Positions 25,517-34,387 of a stretch of DNA of 64,000 bases are shown one piece after another. Made by a program: the position numbers and the translations under genes. Position 1 is the stretch's first letter. Each line of letters opens with the position of its first letter. Origin of the DNA: Pedobacter suwonensis (GTDB lineage Bacteria > Bacteroidota > Bacteroidia > Sphingobacteriales > Sphingobacteriaceae); the NCBI RefSeq assembly GCF_900111825.1, contig NZ_FOJM01000001.1:1-64000 (forward strand). Direction: 5' to 3'. The notes under the pieces are model-generated. The model ran no database searches, was not told the DNA's origin, and was given only the letters and a program-made list of their open reading frames with translations.

Positions 25517-26638
25517 TTATTTAAACCATCCTTTACGCCAAAAATAAATCACCTGTATAATGGCAATCACTGCCATTACCAGCCAGGTGTATAAGTATCC
25601 ATGCTCTGCATACAATTCTGGCATATTATCCTTCAATATTTTTCCTGTTGCCGGATCTTCCCTGCTGAAATTCATTCCATAAATTCCGGCAATAAAAGTT
25701 AACGGAATAAAAATGGACGAAATAATGGTCAATACTTTCATGATTTCGTTCATTCGGTTACTGATAATCGATAGATTCATGTCAATATTGGCAGAAGCAA
25801 TCTCCTTTAAGGATTCGATGAAATCGATAATCTGGATGCAATGGTCGTAAGCATCTTTCATGTAGGTTTTGGTCAGATCGGATATTAATGGACTGTCTGA
25901 GCGGATAATATCATTTAATTTATCCCTTTCTGGCCAGGTTACTTTTCTAATGGTGATCAAAGATCTTTTAATGGCCTGTGTATCGTACATGATCCTTCTA
26001 TCCGGATGGTCGTATAACCGGTCTTCAATCGCATCTAATTCTTCGCCCCAAAAATTCAGAAGTGCAAAATAGTTATCTACAATTACATCCATGATGGCGT
26101 ACATTAAGTAACTACTGCCGCCAATTCGGATGTTGCCCTTTCCTATTTCCAAACGTTTCCTTACCGGCTCAAAACAATCTGCATAGGTTTCCTGGAAAGT
26201 GATTAATGTACGCTCTGATAAGATAAAAGAAATCTGATCATTACAGAGCACATTTTCATCGCTAAAATATAAATGCCTGCTTACTGAAAAAATGTATTTA
26301 TCGTTATCGTATTCATCCAGTTTAGGACGTTGATAAGAGCTGGTAATGTCTTCCAGTACAAGCCTGCTGATATCTAATTTAGCATATAAAGTTTCAAATA
26401 TATTGGGGTCAGCCAGGCCTTTAATATCAAACCAGTAAAAAAAATCTTTGTTTTCGATCAGTTTATCGATGTTATTGATGTTTTCCAGTTCTGTTTTCTT
26501 ATAACTCTTATCGTTATAAGCATGCAGTACAATAACTGGCTTTAAGGCGTCTTCATCAATGGCGTATAAACCCGGACTGGTGCCTGGAGCTGGGACTTTG
26601 TAGTGCTTATGACGGTTACGTGGCTTGCTTTTTCCCAT
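25517..26638 (-). CDS. corA: Magnesium/cobalt transporter CorA
   Basis: Pentameric Mg2+/Co2+ channel of the inner membrane, 373 residues. A large N-terminal cytoplasmic domain is followed by the long stalk helix and two membrane helices at the extreme C-terminus. The signature YGMNF (GMN at 321-323) ends the first membrane helix, and the basic tail WRKGWFK is cytoplasmic. A basic N-terminal extension (KPRNRHKHYKVPAPG) is slightly unusual. The start is ATG, 3 bp after the stop of the WbqC-family gene, so the two are co-transcribed. The second Mg transporter nearby may be used under different Mg levels; that is inference. Confidence 0.95.
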   Translation of the reverse strand: MGKSKPRNRHKHYKVPAPGTSPGLYAIDEDALKPVIVLHAYNDKSYKKTELENINNIDKLIENKDFFYWFDIKGLADPNIFETLYAKLDISRLVLEDITSSYQRPKLDEYDNDKYIFSVSRHLYFSDENVLCNDQISFILSERTLITFQETYADCFEPVRKRLEIGKGNIRIGGSSYLMYAIMDVIVDNYFALLNFWGEELDAIEDRLYDHPDRRIMYDTQAIKRSLITIRKVTWPERDKLNDIIRSDSPLISDLTKTYMKDAYDHCIQIIDFIESLKEIASANIDMNLSIISNRMNEIMKVLTIISSIFIPLTFIAGIYGMNFSREDPATGKILKDNMPELYAEHGYLYTWLVMAVIAIIQVIYFWRKGWFK

Positions 26639-26641
26639 ATG

Positions 26642-27253
26642 TTATAAATATAGCCGGGCTTGTGGACCCTGGTTAAATAACAGATCAACAATACTTAAGT
26701 TGGGTAAAAATTGATGTTTATCTTCAAAAACCTGATAATAGGGTTTATTGTTTACAATATCTTCAGGTTTTTTAGGGTTCATGGCTGAGCGGAAATCGAG
26801 TGCAGGCTGGATGTTATCAAAATACTCGCCTGTGAGTTCAAAGCGTTTATTTAGTTTTAATTTTTTATTCAGCCACATTAAAAGTTCGAGGTTGTAATCG
26901 AACAAAAATTCAAATTTCTCGGTATAGAAACGACTAAGTTCATCTTCATAAAACTCAAAATAGGCCGAGCTGCGGTAACAGCTTTCTAAGCTTAACCAAT
27001 GTAAACGTTGCCAGTTAAAATCGTAACTGATCCGAACATCTTTCATTTTTGTATGTGTTTTTGAGCCTTTAACCAAAGGAACGGTAATATCTAATTTGCC
27101 ATTAGGTGAGTAGATGCTGGCCCTGTTACGGTAAGTCTGTTTGGCTAAATGCTCATGTTGTTCTATTAAAAAATCTTCTCCCAGCTGTTGCAATAAACTA
27201 AAATAACCTACTGGTGGAAGATAAAATAATGGAAGTATAGCTGTATTCTGCAT
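26642..27253 (-). CDS. WbqC-like family protein
   Basis: A 203-residue soluble protein of the WbqC family, recognised from the opening LPLFYLPPVGYFSLLQQ and from NGKLDITVPLVKG with NWQRLHWLSLESCYRSSAYF. WbqC-like proteins occur in O-antigen and other glycan loci, but their biochemical activity is not established to my knowledge. Here it is separated from corA by 3 bp and divergent from an acyltransferase plus glycosyltransferase pair, which fits an envelope role. ATG start. Confidence 0.82.
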   Translation of the reverse strand: MQNTAILPLFYLPPVGYFSLLQQLGEDFLIEQHEHLAKQTYRNRASIYSPNGKLDITVPLVKGSKTHTKMKDVRISYDFNWQRLHWLSLESCYRSSAYFEFYEDELSRFYTEKFEFLFDYNLELLMWLNKKLKLNKRFELTGEYFDNIQPALDFRSAMNPKKPEDIVNNKPYYQVFEDKHQFLPNLSIVDLLFNQGPQARLYL

Positions 27254-27292
27254 TTGAAAATTTATGTTTGTAGCTGAAACGTTTTAAAAATA

Positions 27293-28174
27293 ATGATTAA
27301 GAAAGGGATTGCGCATGTAGGCGTATTTTTTTTGTACCTGTTATCGCTGCTCCCCCTGCCCTTTTTGTTTTTTTTTGCAAGATTACTATATTATCTTCTT
27401 TATTACGTAATTGGCTATCGAAAAAAAGTTGTCAGACAGAATTTGACGCAATCCTTTCCTGAAAAATCTGCTGCCGAAATAAAAGTCATTGAGAAAAAAT
27501 TCTTTGTATACCTGGCAGAACTCATCTTTGAAATCATCAAAATGACGAGCATTTCAAAATCGGAGGCTTTAAAAAGGGTAAAGTTTACGGGATTGGAACA
27601 ATTAGAGTCGCATTTTAAAGCCGGAGAAAGCGTACTGGCCTGTACCGGTCATTATGGAAACTGGGAATTGGGTACCCTGGCGCTTGGATTAAGCATATCT
27701 GCCAAAACCCTGGTTATTTTTAAGCCCATCAAAAATAAAATCTTCGAAACATGGTTTGACTGCATGAGGACAAAGTTCGGGAATGTTTTTATTGCCATGA
27801 GGCAAACCCTGCGGGGAATAGCTGCTTATAAAAACGAACCTACCCTATTGTGCTTTGCGAGCGACCAGTCGCCCACCAGGGAAGAAGCCAAATACTTTAC
27901 AGATTTTTTAAATCAGCCCACAGCTGCACTTTTAGGTGTAGAAAAGATTGCGAAATCGACCAGAAGACCGATATATTATTTCAAAGTAAGTGTAGTCAAA
28001 AAAGGTTATTACCATGTAGAAGTAATACCCATGTGTCTCGATCCGGAAAGCATACGCGAATTTGGGATAACTGACCTGCATTTTAAATTTTTAGAAAACA
28101 TTATAAAAGATCAGCCCCAATACTGGCTATGGAGCCATAAGCGCTGGAAATTTAAACCCGAACAAAAAGAATGA
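27293..28174 (+). CDS. Lipid A acyltransferase-like (LpxL/HtrB family)
   Basis: A 293-residue membrane-anchored acyltransferase. An N-terminal hydrophobic segment (about 8-40) is followed by the catalytic HxxxxE motif HYGNWE (His120, Glu125) and the downstream block ASDQSPTREEAKYFTDFL typical of the LpxL/HtrB family. It would add a secondary acyl chain to lipid A or another lipid. Bacteroidota lipid A is often under-acylated, so the exact acceptor is open. The stop overlaps the next ATG (ATGA at 28171), so it is translationally coupled to the glycosyltransferase. Confidence 0.88.
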   Translation: MIKKGIAHVGVFFLYLLSLLPLPFLFFFARLLYYLLYYVIGYRKKVVRQNLTQSFPEKSAAEIKVIEKKFFVYLAELIFEIIKMTSISKSEALKRVKFTGLEQLESHFKAGESVLACTGHYGNWELGTLALGLSISAKTLVIFKPIKNKIFETWFDCMRTKFGNVFIAMRQTLRGIAAYKNEPTLLCFASDQSPTREEAKYFTDFLNQPTAALLGVEKIAKSTRRPIYYFKVSVVKKGYYHVEVIPMCLDPESIREFGITDLHFKFLENIIKDQPQYWLWSHKRWKFKPEQKE

Positions 28175-29184
28175 ACCCATCAGTAGCTGTTGTAATTTTA
28201 AACTGGAATGGAAAGGCATATTTAAAGCAGTTTTTACCCGGAATCCTGCTTTCCGAATATGACAACCTGCAGATTGTTGTGGGCGATAATGCTTCGACCG
28301 ACGATTCAGTTTCATTTTTACAAGAAAACTTTCCAACTGTTAAAATTATTCAGAACGACCGGAATTATGGATTTGCGGGAGGCTACAACAAAGTTTTAGA
28401 ACGCGTTGAAGCAGATTATTTTGTTTTGCTTAATTCTGACGTAGAAGTAACTCCCAATTGGATCAAGCCTGTGGTTGATTTGATGGAAAGCGACATGCGT
28501 ATTGCTTCGGCACAGCCTAAAATTAAATGGCAGTTAAACAAAAAACAATTTGAATATGCAGGTGCTGCGGGCGGATATCTTGATATTTATTCGTTTCCAT
28601 TCTGTCGCGGCAGACTTTTTAATGTATATGAGCTTGACAATGGTCAGTACAATGACGCAAGGGAGGTTTTTTGGGCAAGCGGGGCGGCATTTTTTATCAA
28701 AAGTAAATGCTGGATAGAGGCCGGAGGATTGGACGCCGATCTTTTTGCACATATGGAAGAAATAGATCTTTGCTGGCGATTGAAAAACCTCAATTATAAA
28801 ATCATGTACTGTCCGGAAGCTGAAGTATACCACGTAGGCGGCGGAACGTTACAAACTGAAAATCCTTTTAAAACTTACCTTAATTTCAGGAATAACCTGA
28901 TCATTATGCAAAAAAACCTCCCGGCAGGTGATGCAATTTTTAGGATTACCATCCGGATGTTTATTGATTTTGTTGCCTGGTGGCATTTTTTACTGACCGG
29001 AAAACCAAAATTTACGATGGCCGTGACCAAAGGCCACTGGCATTTCCTTAAATCGCTTTTAAAAACAAGCAAAAAACGGACAGCGTTTCAGAAAGATTAT
29101 GTTAAACATACCGGGGTGTATAATAACAGTATTGTTTGGGCATTTTTTATTAAGAAAATCCAATATTTTTCGAAGTTAAGATAA
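28171..29184 (+). CDS. Glycosyltransferase family 2
   Basis: A 337-residue GT-A fold enzyme, probably cytoplasmic-face. The N-terminus VAVVILNWNGKAYLKQFLPG, the nucleotide-sugar block VVGDNASTDDS and the DxD-like LLNSDVEV (about 92-99) identify GT2. The region around FWASGAAFFIKS and HMEEIDLCWRLK resembles rhamnosyltransferase-type enzymes. A C-terminal amphipathic or membrane-associated part follows. It overlaps the acyltransferase by 4 bp, suggesting that the two modify the same envelope glycolipid. The sugar is unknown. Confidence 0.88.
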   Translation: MNPSVAVVILNWNGKAYLKQFLPGILLSEYDNLQIVVGDNASTDDSVSFLQENFPTVKIIQNDRNYGFAGGYNKVLERVEADYFVLLNSDVEVTPNWIKPVVDLMESDMRIASAQPKIKWQLNKKQFEYAGAAGGYLDIYSFPFCRGRLFNVYELDNGQYNDAREVFWASGAAFFIKSKCWIEAGGLDADLFAHMEEIDLCWRLKNLNYKIMYCPEAEVYHVGGGTLQTENPFKTYLNFRNNLIIMQKNLPAGDAIFRITIRMFIDFVAWWHFLLTGKPKFTMAVTKGHWHFLKSLLKTSKKRTAFQKDYVKHTGVYNNSIVWAFFIKKIQYFSKLR

Positions 29185-29191
29185 AGCATTT

Positions 29192-29290
29192 CGTCCTTTC
29201 GAGTGAAGCGAACAGCTATTCATCAGTTGCGAAATATTTAAACTTGCTTAAAAGATTTCTCGACTGCGTTGCACTTCGCTCGAAATGACG
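29192..29290. repeat. Extragenic repeat, copy B
   Basis: Begins CGTCCTTTCGAGTGAAGCG and ends CTTCGCTCGAAATGACG; the two ends pair to make a long imperfect hairpin (CGTC...TTCGAG / CTCGAA...GACG). It lies between the convergent glycosyltransferase and aroQ genes. It belongs to the same family as copies at 17.3 kb and 54/55.5 kb. Confidence 0.7.
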
Positions 29291-29351
29291 AATCGATCTT
29301 CCCAATATTACCTGATGCTACCTGTGATAGTTTTAAGACTAACAAATTATA

Positions 29352-29768
29352 TTACACCAATAAACTTTCAATAGCCAGGCGGTAACCCTTCATTCCAAAC
29401 CCGGTTAACACCCCCTGGCAGTTTTTTCCGGTTAAGGAAACATGTCGGTATTCTTCACGGGCGTAAATATTAGAAATATGCACCTCAACCACCGGCGTTT
29501 TAATAGCGGCAATGGCGTCTGCAATGGCAACCGAGGAATGTGTATAACCGCCAGCATTTAGTACTACTCCATCATAACTAAAACCAACCGCATGTAATTT
29601 ATTAATAAGCTCACCCTCAACATTACTTTGATAGTATTCGATTTCGATATCCGGATAAGCCGTTCTTAGTTCTTTAATATAATCTTCTATACTGGTGTTT
29701 CCATAGATAGATGGCTCACGGACACCTAATAAGTTTAAGTTTGGGCCATTAATAATTTGTATTTTCAT
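29352..29768 (-). CDS. aroQ: 3-dehydroquinate dehydratase, type II
   Basis: Shikimate-pathway enzyme converting 3-dehydroquinate to 3-dehydroshikimate. Family motifs are complete: MKIQIINGPNLNLLGVREP at the N-terminus with SIYG (catalytic Tyr), LNAGGYTHSSVAIADAI, and PVVEVHISNIYAREEYRH (catalytic His and substrate Arg). The ATG at 29768 is chosen; an adjacent ATG at 29771 is equally possible. A longer ORF from 29819 adds 17 residues unlike any type II enzyme and would overlap the divergent xerD start. The mature length of 138 residues is typical for the dodecameric enzyme. Confidence 0.95.
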   Translation of the reverse strand: MKIQIINGPNLNLLGVREPSIYGNTSIEDYIKELRTAYPDIEIEYYQSNVEGELINKLHAVGFSYDGVVLNAGGYTHSSVAIADAIAAIKTPVVEVHISNIYAREEYRHVSLTGKNCQGVLTGFGMKGYRLAIESLLV

Positions 29769-29817
29769 CATATAATGTTGTAACGTTGCAATGTTATAAA
29801 AAATCTCAAATAAAATC

Positions 29818-30717
29818 ATGCTTTGGTCATCATATATTAAAGGATTTAAATTGTATTTGAAACTGGAACGGTCATTATCCGGAAATTCAATTGATGCCTA
29901 CCTCAATGATCTCAATAAACTGATCCAGTATTTTCAATCGTTAAATGCAGAACCAAAACTTAATGAAATTACAATAACCCATCTAAAATCTTTCATTTCA
30001 TGGTTAAATGAACTTGGGATGCTACCGAGTACGCAAGCCAGGGTAATATCGGGTTTAAAGGCTTTCTTCGCCTATTTAATGATTGAAGATTTGATTTCAA
30101 ATGATCCAACAGCATTATTGGAGGCGCCAAAGCTCAGCAGAAAACTACCGGATACGCTGAATATTTATGAAATTAATGCGCTTATAGCTGCTATAGATGC
30201 TTCCAAGTCTGATGGGATGCGCAACAAAGCCATTATAGAGGTGCTGTATGGTTGTGGTTTAAGGGTAACTGAATTAACCGAATTAAGGATATCAAATGTG
30301 TTTGATAAAATCGAATTTATCAAGGTTATTGGGAAAGGTAATAAAGAACGTTTGGTACCCATCGGTAGTGTAGCGCTTAAACTAGTTAATATTTACCTGA
30401 ATGAAGTTCGCGTACATGCTAATATTAAAAAAGGAAACGAAGATTTTATTTTTCTAAACCGTTTTGGGGCGAAACTTTCACGTATTTCGATATTTAACCT
30501 TATTAAAAGCCTTGCTATCTCCGCAGGAATAAAAAAGACGATCAGTCCACATACGTTAAGACATTCATTCGCGACTCATTTAATTGAAGGTGGTGCTGAT
30601 TTACGTGCGGTACAGGAAATGCTGGGTCACTCGAGCATTACGACCACGGAGATTTATACACACATTGATCGGGATTATTTAAGGGACGTAATTACCCAGT
30701 TTCATCCGAGAGCTTAA
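29818..30717 (+). CDS. xerD: Tyrosine recombinase XerD/XerC-like
   Basis: A 299-residue site-specific recombinase that with its partner resolves chromosome dimers at dif. An N-terminal SAM-like core-binding domain (about 1-95) precedes the catalytic domain with Arg149 (CGLRVTELTEL), a Lys in IGKGNKERLVPIG, HTLRH, LGHSSITTTEIYTH and nucleophile Tyr280. Size and lack of flanking integration features argue for a housekeeping Xer, not an integron or phage integrase. XerC versus XerD cannot be separated by eye; XerD is the better guess. It is divergent from aroQ with about a 50-bp gap. Confidence 0.9.
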   Translation: MLWSSYIKGFKLYLKLERSLSGNSIDAYLNDLNKLIQYFQSLNAEPKLNEITITHLKSFISWLNELGMLPSTQARVISGLKAFFAYLMIEDLISNDPTALLEAPKLSRKLPDTLNIYEINALIAAIDASKSDGMRNKAIIEVLYGCGLRVTELTELRISNVFDKIEFIKVIGKGNKERLVPIGSVALKLVNIYLNEVRVHANIKKGNEDFIFLNRFGAKLSRISIFNLIKSLAISAGIKKTISPHTLRHSFATHLIEGGADLRAVQEMLGHSSITTTEIYTHIDRDYLRDVITQFHPRA

Positions 30718-30735
30718 TTATAGACAAATTTAAAT

Positions 30736-31257
30736 ATGATTAAAGTTACAGTTCCATTTGATAAAAGCATTTTAATTAAAAGTAATAAACTCAAATTTAG
30801 ATTAGAATATAAGCAGAGTTATATAAAATTGCTCATTTATGTTATGCTAACAATGGGATTAATAATTTTAATTATTACAGATAAAGGACCATCCTCATCT
30901 TTTTATGGGGTAGCTGGAATGATACTTTTCATATTGACCTTTAATTATATCTTAAGAATTATAAATTTAAGAACACTTTTTTTTAGAGAAATGGATGCCC
31001 TGAGTGAGAAACATGAGAAACAGAATTTCATTTATACTTACGAATTTACTAATGATGAATTTTGTTATTCTGATAATGAAAAAAGATTTCATTTTAATTG
31101 GGGAGCCTTCTCAAATTATTCGGTTATCAATGATTTCTTTATATTGTTTATTGACAAAAGAATATTTTTCATGCTGCACAAATCTGAAACAAGTGAGTCA
31201 CAATTTAACAATATCATTGAATTAACTAATTCAAAGCTGGATTTTAAAAAAGTTTAG
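30736..31257 (+). CDS. Small membrane protein, YcxB-like
   Basis: A 173-residue protein with two adjacent hydrophobic segments (about 32-50 and 55-75) and a C-terminal soluble part of mixed strand and helix. The phrase YEFTNDEFCYSDNEKRFHFNW followed by a short variable stretch resembles the YcxB C-terminal domain, but the match is weak. Base composition is clearly more A+T-rich than neighbouring genes, with codons dominated by ATA, TTA and AAT, consistent with foreign origin or weak selection. It follows xerD by 18 bp on the same strand. Function unknown. Confidence 0.7.
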   Translation: MIKVTVPFDKSILIKSNKLKFRLEYKQSYIKLLIYVMLTMGLIILIITDKGPSSSFYGVAGMILFILTFNYILRIINLRTLFFREMDALSEKHEKQNFIYTYEFTNDEFCYSDNEKRFHFNWGAFSNYSVINDFFILFIDKRIFFMLHKSETSESQFNNIIELTNSKLDFKKV

Positions 31258-31485
31258 TCATCATAGCCTTACCTAAAACAGCTAATTTTCCGTGCATCCG
31301 TGCATTATTTTTAAGCACAAACGACATAAATTTCAATTAGAGTGTTTTTGCTGCTTTATGTTTCTTGACTTTCGGACGCCTGACTTGGTGATATCTTCCT
31401 TATCATTAAGAAGTTGAGGATATTAAGAATTCTGGATGAGTCCTATAACTATAGAAATTGATCATTGTTATTGGTTTAGATTCCA

Positions 31486-32382
31486 TCATCCATTTTTCAT
31501 CGCACCTCTAACATCAAGCCCTGCTTTTACCATCCTATCTTTACCTTGCATGTCTTGTCTTAACTCTATATTTATAAAACCTTTATCTTCCAGCATCTCG
31601 ATAGTTTCTTTACCAAGATATTCGTTTATTTCGAAGTAAAGTTGTCCGCCAGGTTTTAGGTTTGTTTTTGCAAATGCTGCAATAGCTTTGTAAAATAGCA
31701 GCGGGTTGTCGTCGCTTACAAATAATGCCAGATGTGGCTCATGTAATAACACATTATGATGCATTTCTGCTTTTTCTAAATCTCTGATATAAGGTGGGTT
31801 ACTGACGATGATATCAAATTTTTCTTCATATTTAAAATGTAAGATGTCTGCCTCTATAAAATTGATTTCTACACCGATTTGTCTCGCATTCTGTTTAGCG
31901 ACTATGATAGCTTCAGGAGAAATGTCCAAGCTAGATACTTTTGCGTATGGCAGATGTTTTTTTAGAGTGATAGGTATACAACCAGATCCGGTTCCAATAT
32001 CGAGTATGCTTGGCTTTTCAGATGACGTTAAACTGTCAACTGCCAACCATTTATTACAATCCGATATGATCCACTCTACCAGTTCCTCTGTTTCAGGCCT
32101 GGGTATCAACACATTTTCATCAACGTTAAAAACCAGTCCATAAAAATGTGCTTCTGCCAAAATATGCTGAATTGGCTTTCCGATCTGCAAATCGTTCAGG
32201 ATACTCAAAAGTTTTTGCTGATCGATAAAGTTGATTTCCATGTCTTTCGCCATCATCAGTTTACTGCGAGACAGGTTTAAAACCTGTTCGGCAGCCAGAC
32301 TAAAAAGCCATTTGGCCTCCTCGCTGTCGTAAAACGGCACCAATTCCAATTTATAATGCTCTTCAAGCGCTCCTATTTTCAT
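31486..32382 (-). CDS. prmC: Release factor N5-glutamine methyltransferase
   Basis: SAM-dependent enzyme that methylates the GGQ glutamine of peptide-chain release factors. The N-terminal helical domain is followed by the methyltransferase core: SILDIGTGSGCIPITLKK (motif I), VSSLDISPEA, and the catalytic DIIVSNPPYIR. Length is 298 residues from the ATG at 32382; a TTG three codons upstream gives 301 but is less likely. It is divergent from ribD with about 80 bp between. No release-factor gene is adjacent. Confidence 0.95.
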   Translation of the reverse strand: MKIGALEEHYKLELVPFYDSEEAKWLFSLAAEQVLNLSRSKLMMAKDMEINFIDQQKLLSILNDLQIGKPIQHILAEAHFYGLVFNVDENVLIPRPETEELVEWIISDCNKWLAVDSLTSSEKPSILDIGTGSGCIPITLKKHLPYAKVSSLDISPEAIIVAKQNARQIGVEINFIEADILHFKYEEKFDIIVSNPPYIRDLEKAEMHHNVLLHEPHLALFVSDDNPLLFYKAIAAFAKTNLKPGGQLYFEINEYLGKETIEMLEDKGFINIELRQDMQGKDRMVKAGLDVRGAMKNG

Positions 32383-32450
32383 GTCAGACAAAATTACTTA
32401 TTTGCGACGATAACCATTCTCTTTTGATCGGCCTGTGATGCTTTTTTTAC

Positions 32451-32458
32451 TACTTTTG
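32451..32458 (+). promoter_or_regulatory. -7-like element abutting ribD start
   Basis: TACTTTTG fits TAnnTTTG and ends five bases before the ATG at 32464. A TTTG at 32423-32426 is a possible -33 with a long 24-base spacer. If real, ribD mRNA would be leaderless, leaving no room for an FMN riboswitch. Confidence 0.4.
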
Positions 32459-32463
32459 CGCTA

Positions 32464-33516
32464 ATGAGTGATGAATTTTATATCAAACGATGCCTTGATC
32501 TGGCTACCTTAGCTTCAGGGAGTGTTAGCCCTAATCCCATGGTTGGCTGCGTGATTGTTGCAGACGGGAAAATTATCGGGGAAGGTTATCATCAGGAATA
32601 TGGAAAGGCACATGCAGAACCCAATGCGGTTAAAGCTGTATTTGATGCTTATGGCAAAGAGGCCGAGAATCTATTAAAACGGGCTACAGCGTATGTTAAT
32701 CTGGAGCCTTGTGCACATTTCGGCAAAACTCCCCCATGTGCTGATTTATTGGTAAAACATCAGCTAAATAGAGTAGTTATTGGCAATAGAGATCCTTTTT
32801 CAGGTGTTGACGGCAAAGGCATAGAGCGACTCAAAAATGCAGGTATTGAAGTGGTGAGCGGGATTTTAGATGATGAATGCCATTATTTCAACAGAAGATT
32901 TTTTACAAGGATAAAAAAACAAAGACCTTATATTATTTTAAAATGGGCCGAAACCGCTAATGGCTATTTCGCTACAAAGGATGGTCATCAGAAATGGATC
33001 AGCGGTGCCCTGGCTAAACGTCTGGCACACCAATGGAGAAGTGAAGAGGATGCGGTCCTGGTTGGCAAGCAGACCGCGATAATGGATAATCCGCAGTTGA
33101 CGTCCCGCGAGTGGCCGGGTAAAAATCCTGTCCGTTTGGTAATTGATAAAAATCTGCAGGTACCACTGTCCAATCATATTTTTAATAATGAAGCCAAAAC
33201 CATCATTTTTAATGAAATTAAAACCGATGTTGTTGATAATATTCATTATATCCAGATGGAAGATATGCACTTTTATCTGGCACAAAAAATAGCTTTCCAG
33301 CTTTACCTAATGGATATACAGTCGGTTATTATTGAAGGTGGTGCCAAAATTTTGAGTCAGTTTTTAAGTACTAACCTGTGGGATGAAGCACGTATTTTTA
33401 CCTCATCCAGCAGTTGGAGCGATGGCGTACCTTCTCCAAATATTAATGGAAACCTTCAAGAAACCGTACAGGTTGGAGACGATAAACTCTCGATCTATTT
33501 AAACGACATCCGATAA
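32464..33516 (+). CDS. ribD: Riboflavin deaminase/reductase RibD
   Basis: Bifunctional cytoplasmic enzyme of riboflavin synthesis. The N-terminal CMP-deaminase fold has the zinc ligands His50 and Glu52 (HAEPNAV), Cys83 (LEPCAHFGKTPPC) and Cys92. The C-terminal reductase domain starts with PYIILKWAETANGYFA and contains KNPVRLVID and IIEGGAKILSQF. The 350-residue length is normal. ATG start. It is followed 1 bp later by a DMT transporter gene and then by the YigZ gene overlapping that, forming a probable three-gene operon. Other rib genes are not in the window. Confidence 0.96.
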   Translation: MSDEFYIKRCLDLATLASGSVSPNPMVGCVIVADGKIIGEGYHQEYGKAHAEPNAVKAVFDAYGKEAENLLKRATAYVNLEPCAHFGKTPPCADLLVKHQLNRVVIGNRDPFSGVDGKGIERLKNAGIEVVSGILDDECHYFNRRFFTRIKKQRPYIILKWAETANGYFATKDGHQKWISGALAKRLAHQWRSEEDAVLVGKQTAIMDNPQLTSREWPGKNPVRLVIDKNLQVPLSNHIFNNEAKTIIFNEIKTDVVDNIHYIQMEDMHFYLAQKIAFQLYLMDIQSVIIEGGAKILSQFLSTNLWDEARIFTSSSSWSDGVPSPNINGNLQETVQVGDDKLSIYLNDIR

Positions 33517-33517
33517 A

Positions 33518-34387
33518 ATGATTTATATTATTTTAAGCATTTGCTGCAGTGTTACGGTAGCTGTTTTATTAAAGCTGGCCAAACGATACCAAATTAGCGT
33601 TATTCAAGCCGTTACGGTCAATTACTTTATCGCATTAAGCTTATGTTTCCTTTTTTTTAAGCCTGATGTTAAGCTGGTCACCTCTGCTGCCCCATGGCCC
33701 ATTTATATTGCACTGGCTATTCTACTGCCATCCATATTTTTGTTTCTTGCCGCATCAGTAAAGAAACTTGGCATCGTTAAAACCGACATTGCCCAACGTT
33801 TATCGCTATTTATTCCGATACTGGCGGCTTATTTTCTCTTTAAGGAAGATTTTAATCAGTTCAAAGTTATTGGCCTGGCGATAGGGTTCGTTGCTATTGT
33901 TTTAACATTCCTCCGAAAATCTGATCATCAGAAAACCGGGAAAGAAAGTCTCCTCTATCCTATTATGGTTTTTGTTGGTTTTGGCTTCATTGATGTGCTC
34001 TTTAAACAAATTGCGCTGTACAAAGAATTACCCTATACCACCTCACTTTTTACTGTTTTTGGTCTGGCCTTTATTGTTTCGATAATATTGGTAATTGCCA
34101 TGGTGGTGGCTGGCAAAACAAAACTGCAATTGATAAATGTAGTTTGTGGATTCATTTTAGGCTTGTTTAATTTTGGTAATATCCTTTTTTATATGAAAGC
34201 GCATAAGGCATTGGCAAACAATCCGTCTACCGTTTTTGCCGCAATGAATTTGGGGGTAATTATTTTAGGCACTTTAATCGGCCTGATTGTGTTTAAAGAG
34301 AAACTGAGTAAATTAAATTATACGGGGATAATTTTGGCCATTGCGGCTGTTATCTTCATTACCTTATCACAACATGCTGTTCGATGA
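33518..34387 (+). CDS. DMT-superfamily (EamA-like) transporter
   Basis: A 289-residue inner-membrane protein with about ten hydrophobic segments arranged as two halves of five. Recognisable pieces are the end-of-half sequence FIPILAAYFLFKEDFNQFK and its counterpart near the C-terminus, GTLIGLIVFKEKLSKLNY. EamA-type proteins export or import metabolites; the substrate is not predictable. Only 1 bp separates it from ribD, so a flavin-related substrate is possible but speculative. The 3' end overlaps the YigZ start by 14 bp. Confidence 0.85.
   Translation: MIYIILSICCSVTVAVLLKLAKRYQISVIQAVTVNYFIALSLCFLFFKPDVKLVTSAAPWPIYIALAILLPSIFLFLAASVKKLGIVKTDIAQRLSLFIPILAAYFLFKEDFNQFKVIGLAIGFVAIVLTFLRKSDHQKTGKESLLYPIMVFVGFGFIDVLFKQIALYKELPYTTSLFTVFGLAFIVSIILVIAMVVAGKTKLQLINVVCGFILGLFNFGNILFYMKAHKALANNPSTVFAAMNLGVIILGTLIGLIVFKEKLSKLNYTGIILAIAAVIFITLSQHAVR

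Noticed and set aside
29769..29819. N-terminal extension of AroQ
   Set aside because: The extra 17 residues are unlike type II dehydroquinases and would overlap the divergent xerD start.
29818..30717. Integrase marking a genomic island
   Set aside because: Length and motifs fit a housekeeping Xer recombinase; no tRNA end, direct repeats or phage genes flank it.
32392..32463. FMN riboswitch before ribD
   Set aside because: The gap to the divergent prmC gene is only about 80 bp, and a promoter element abuts the start codon.
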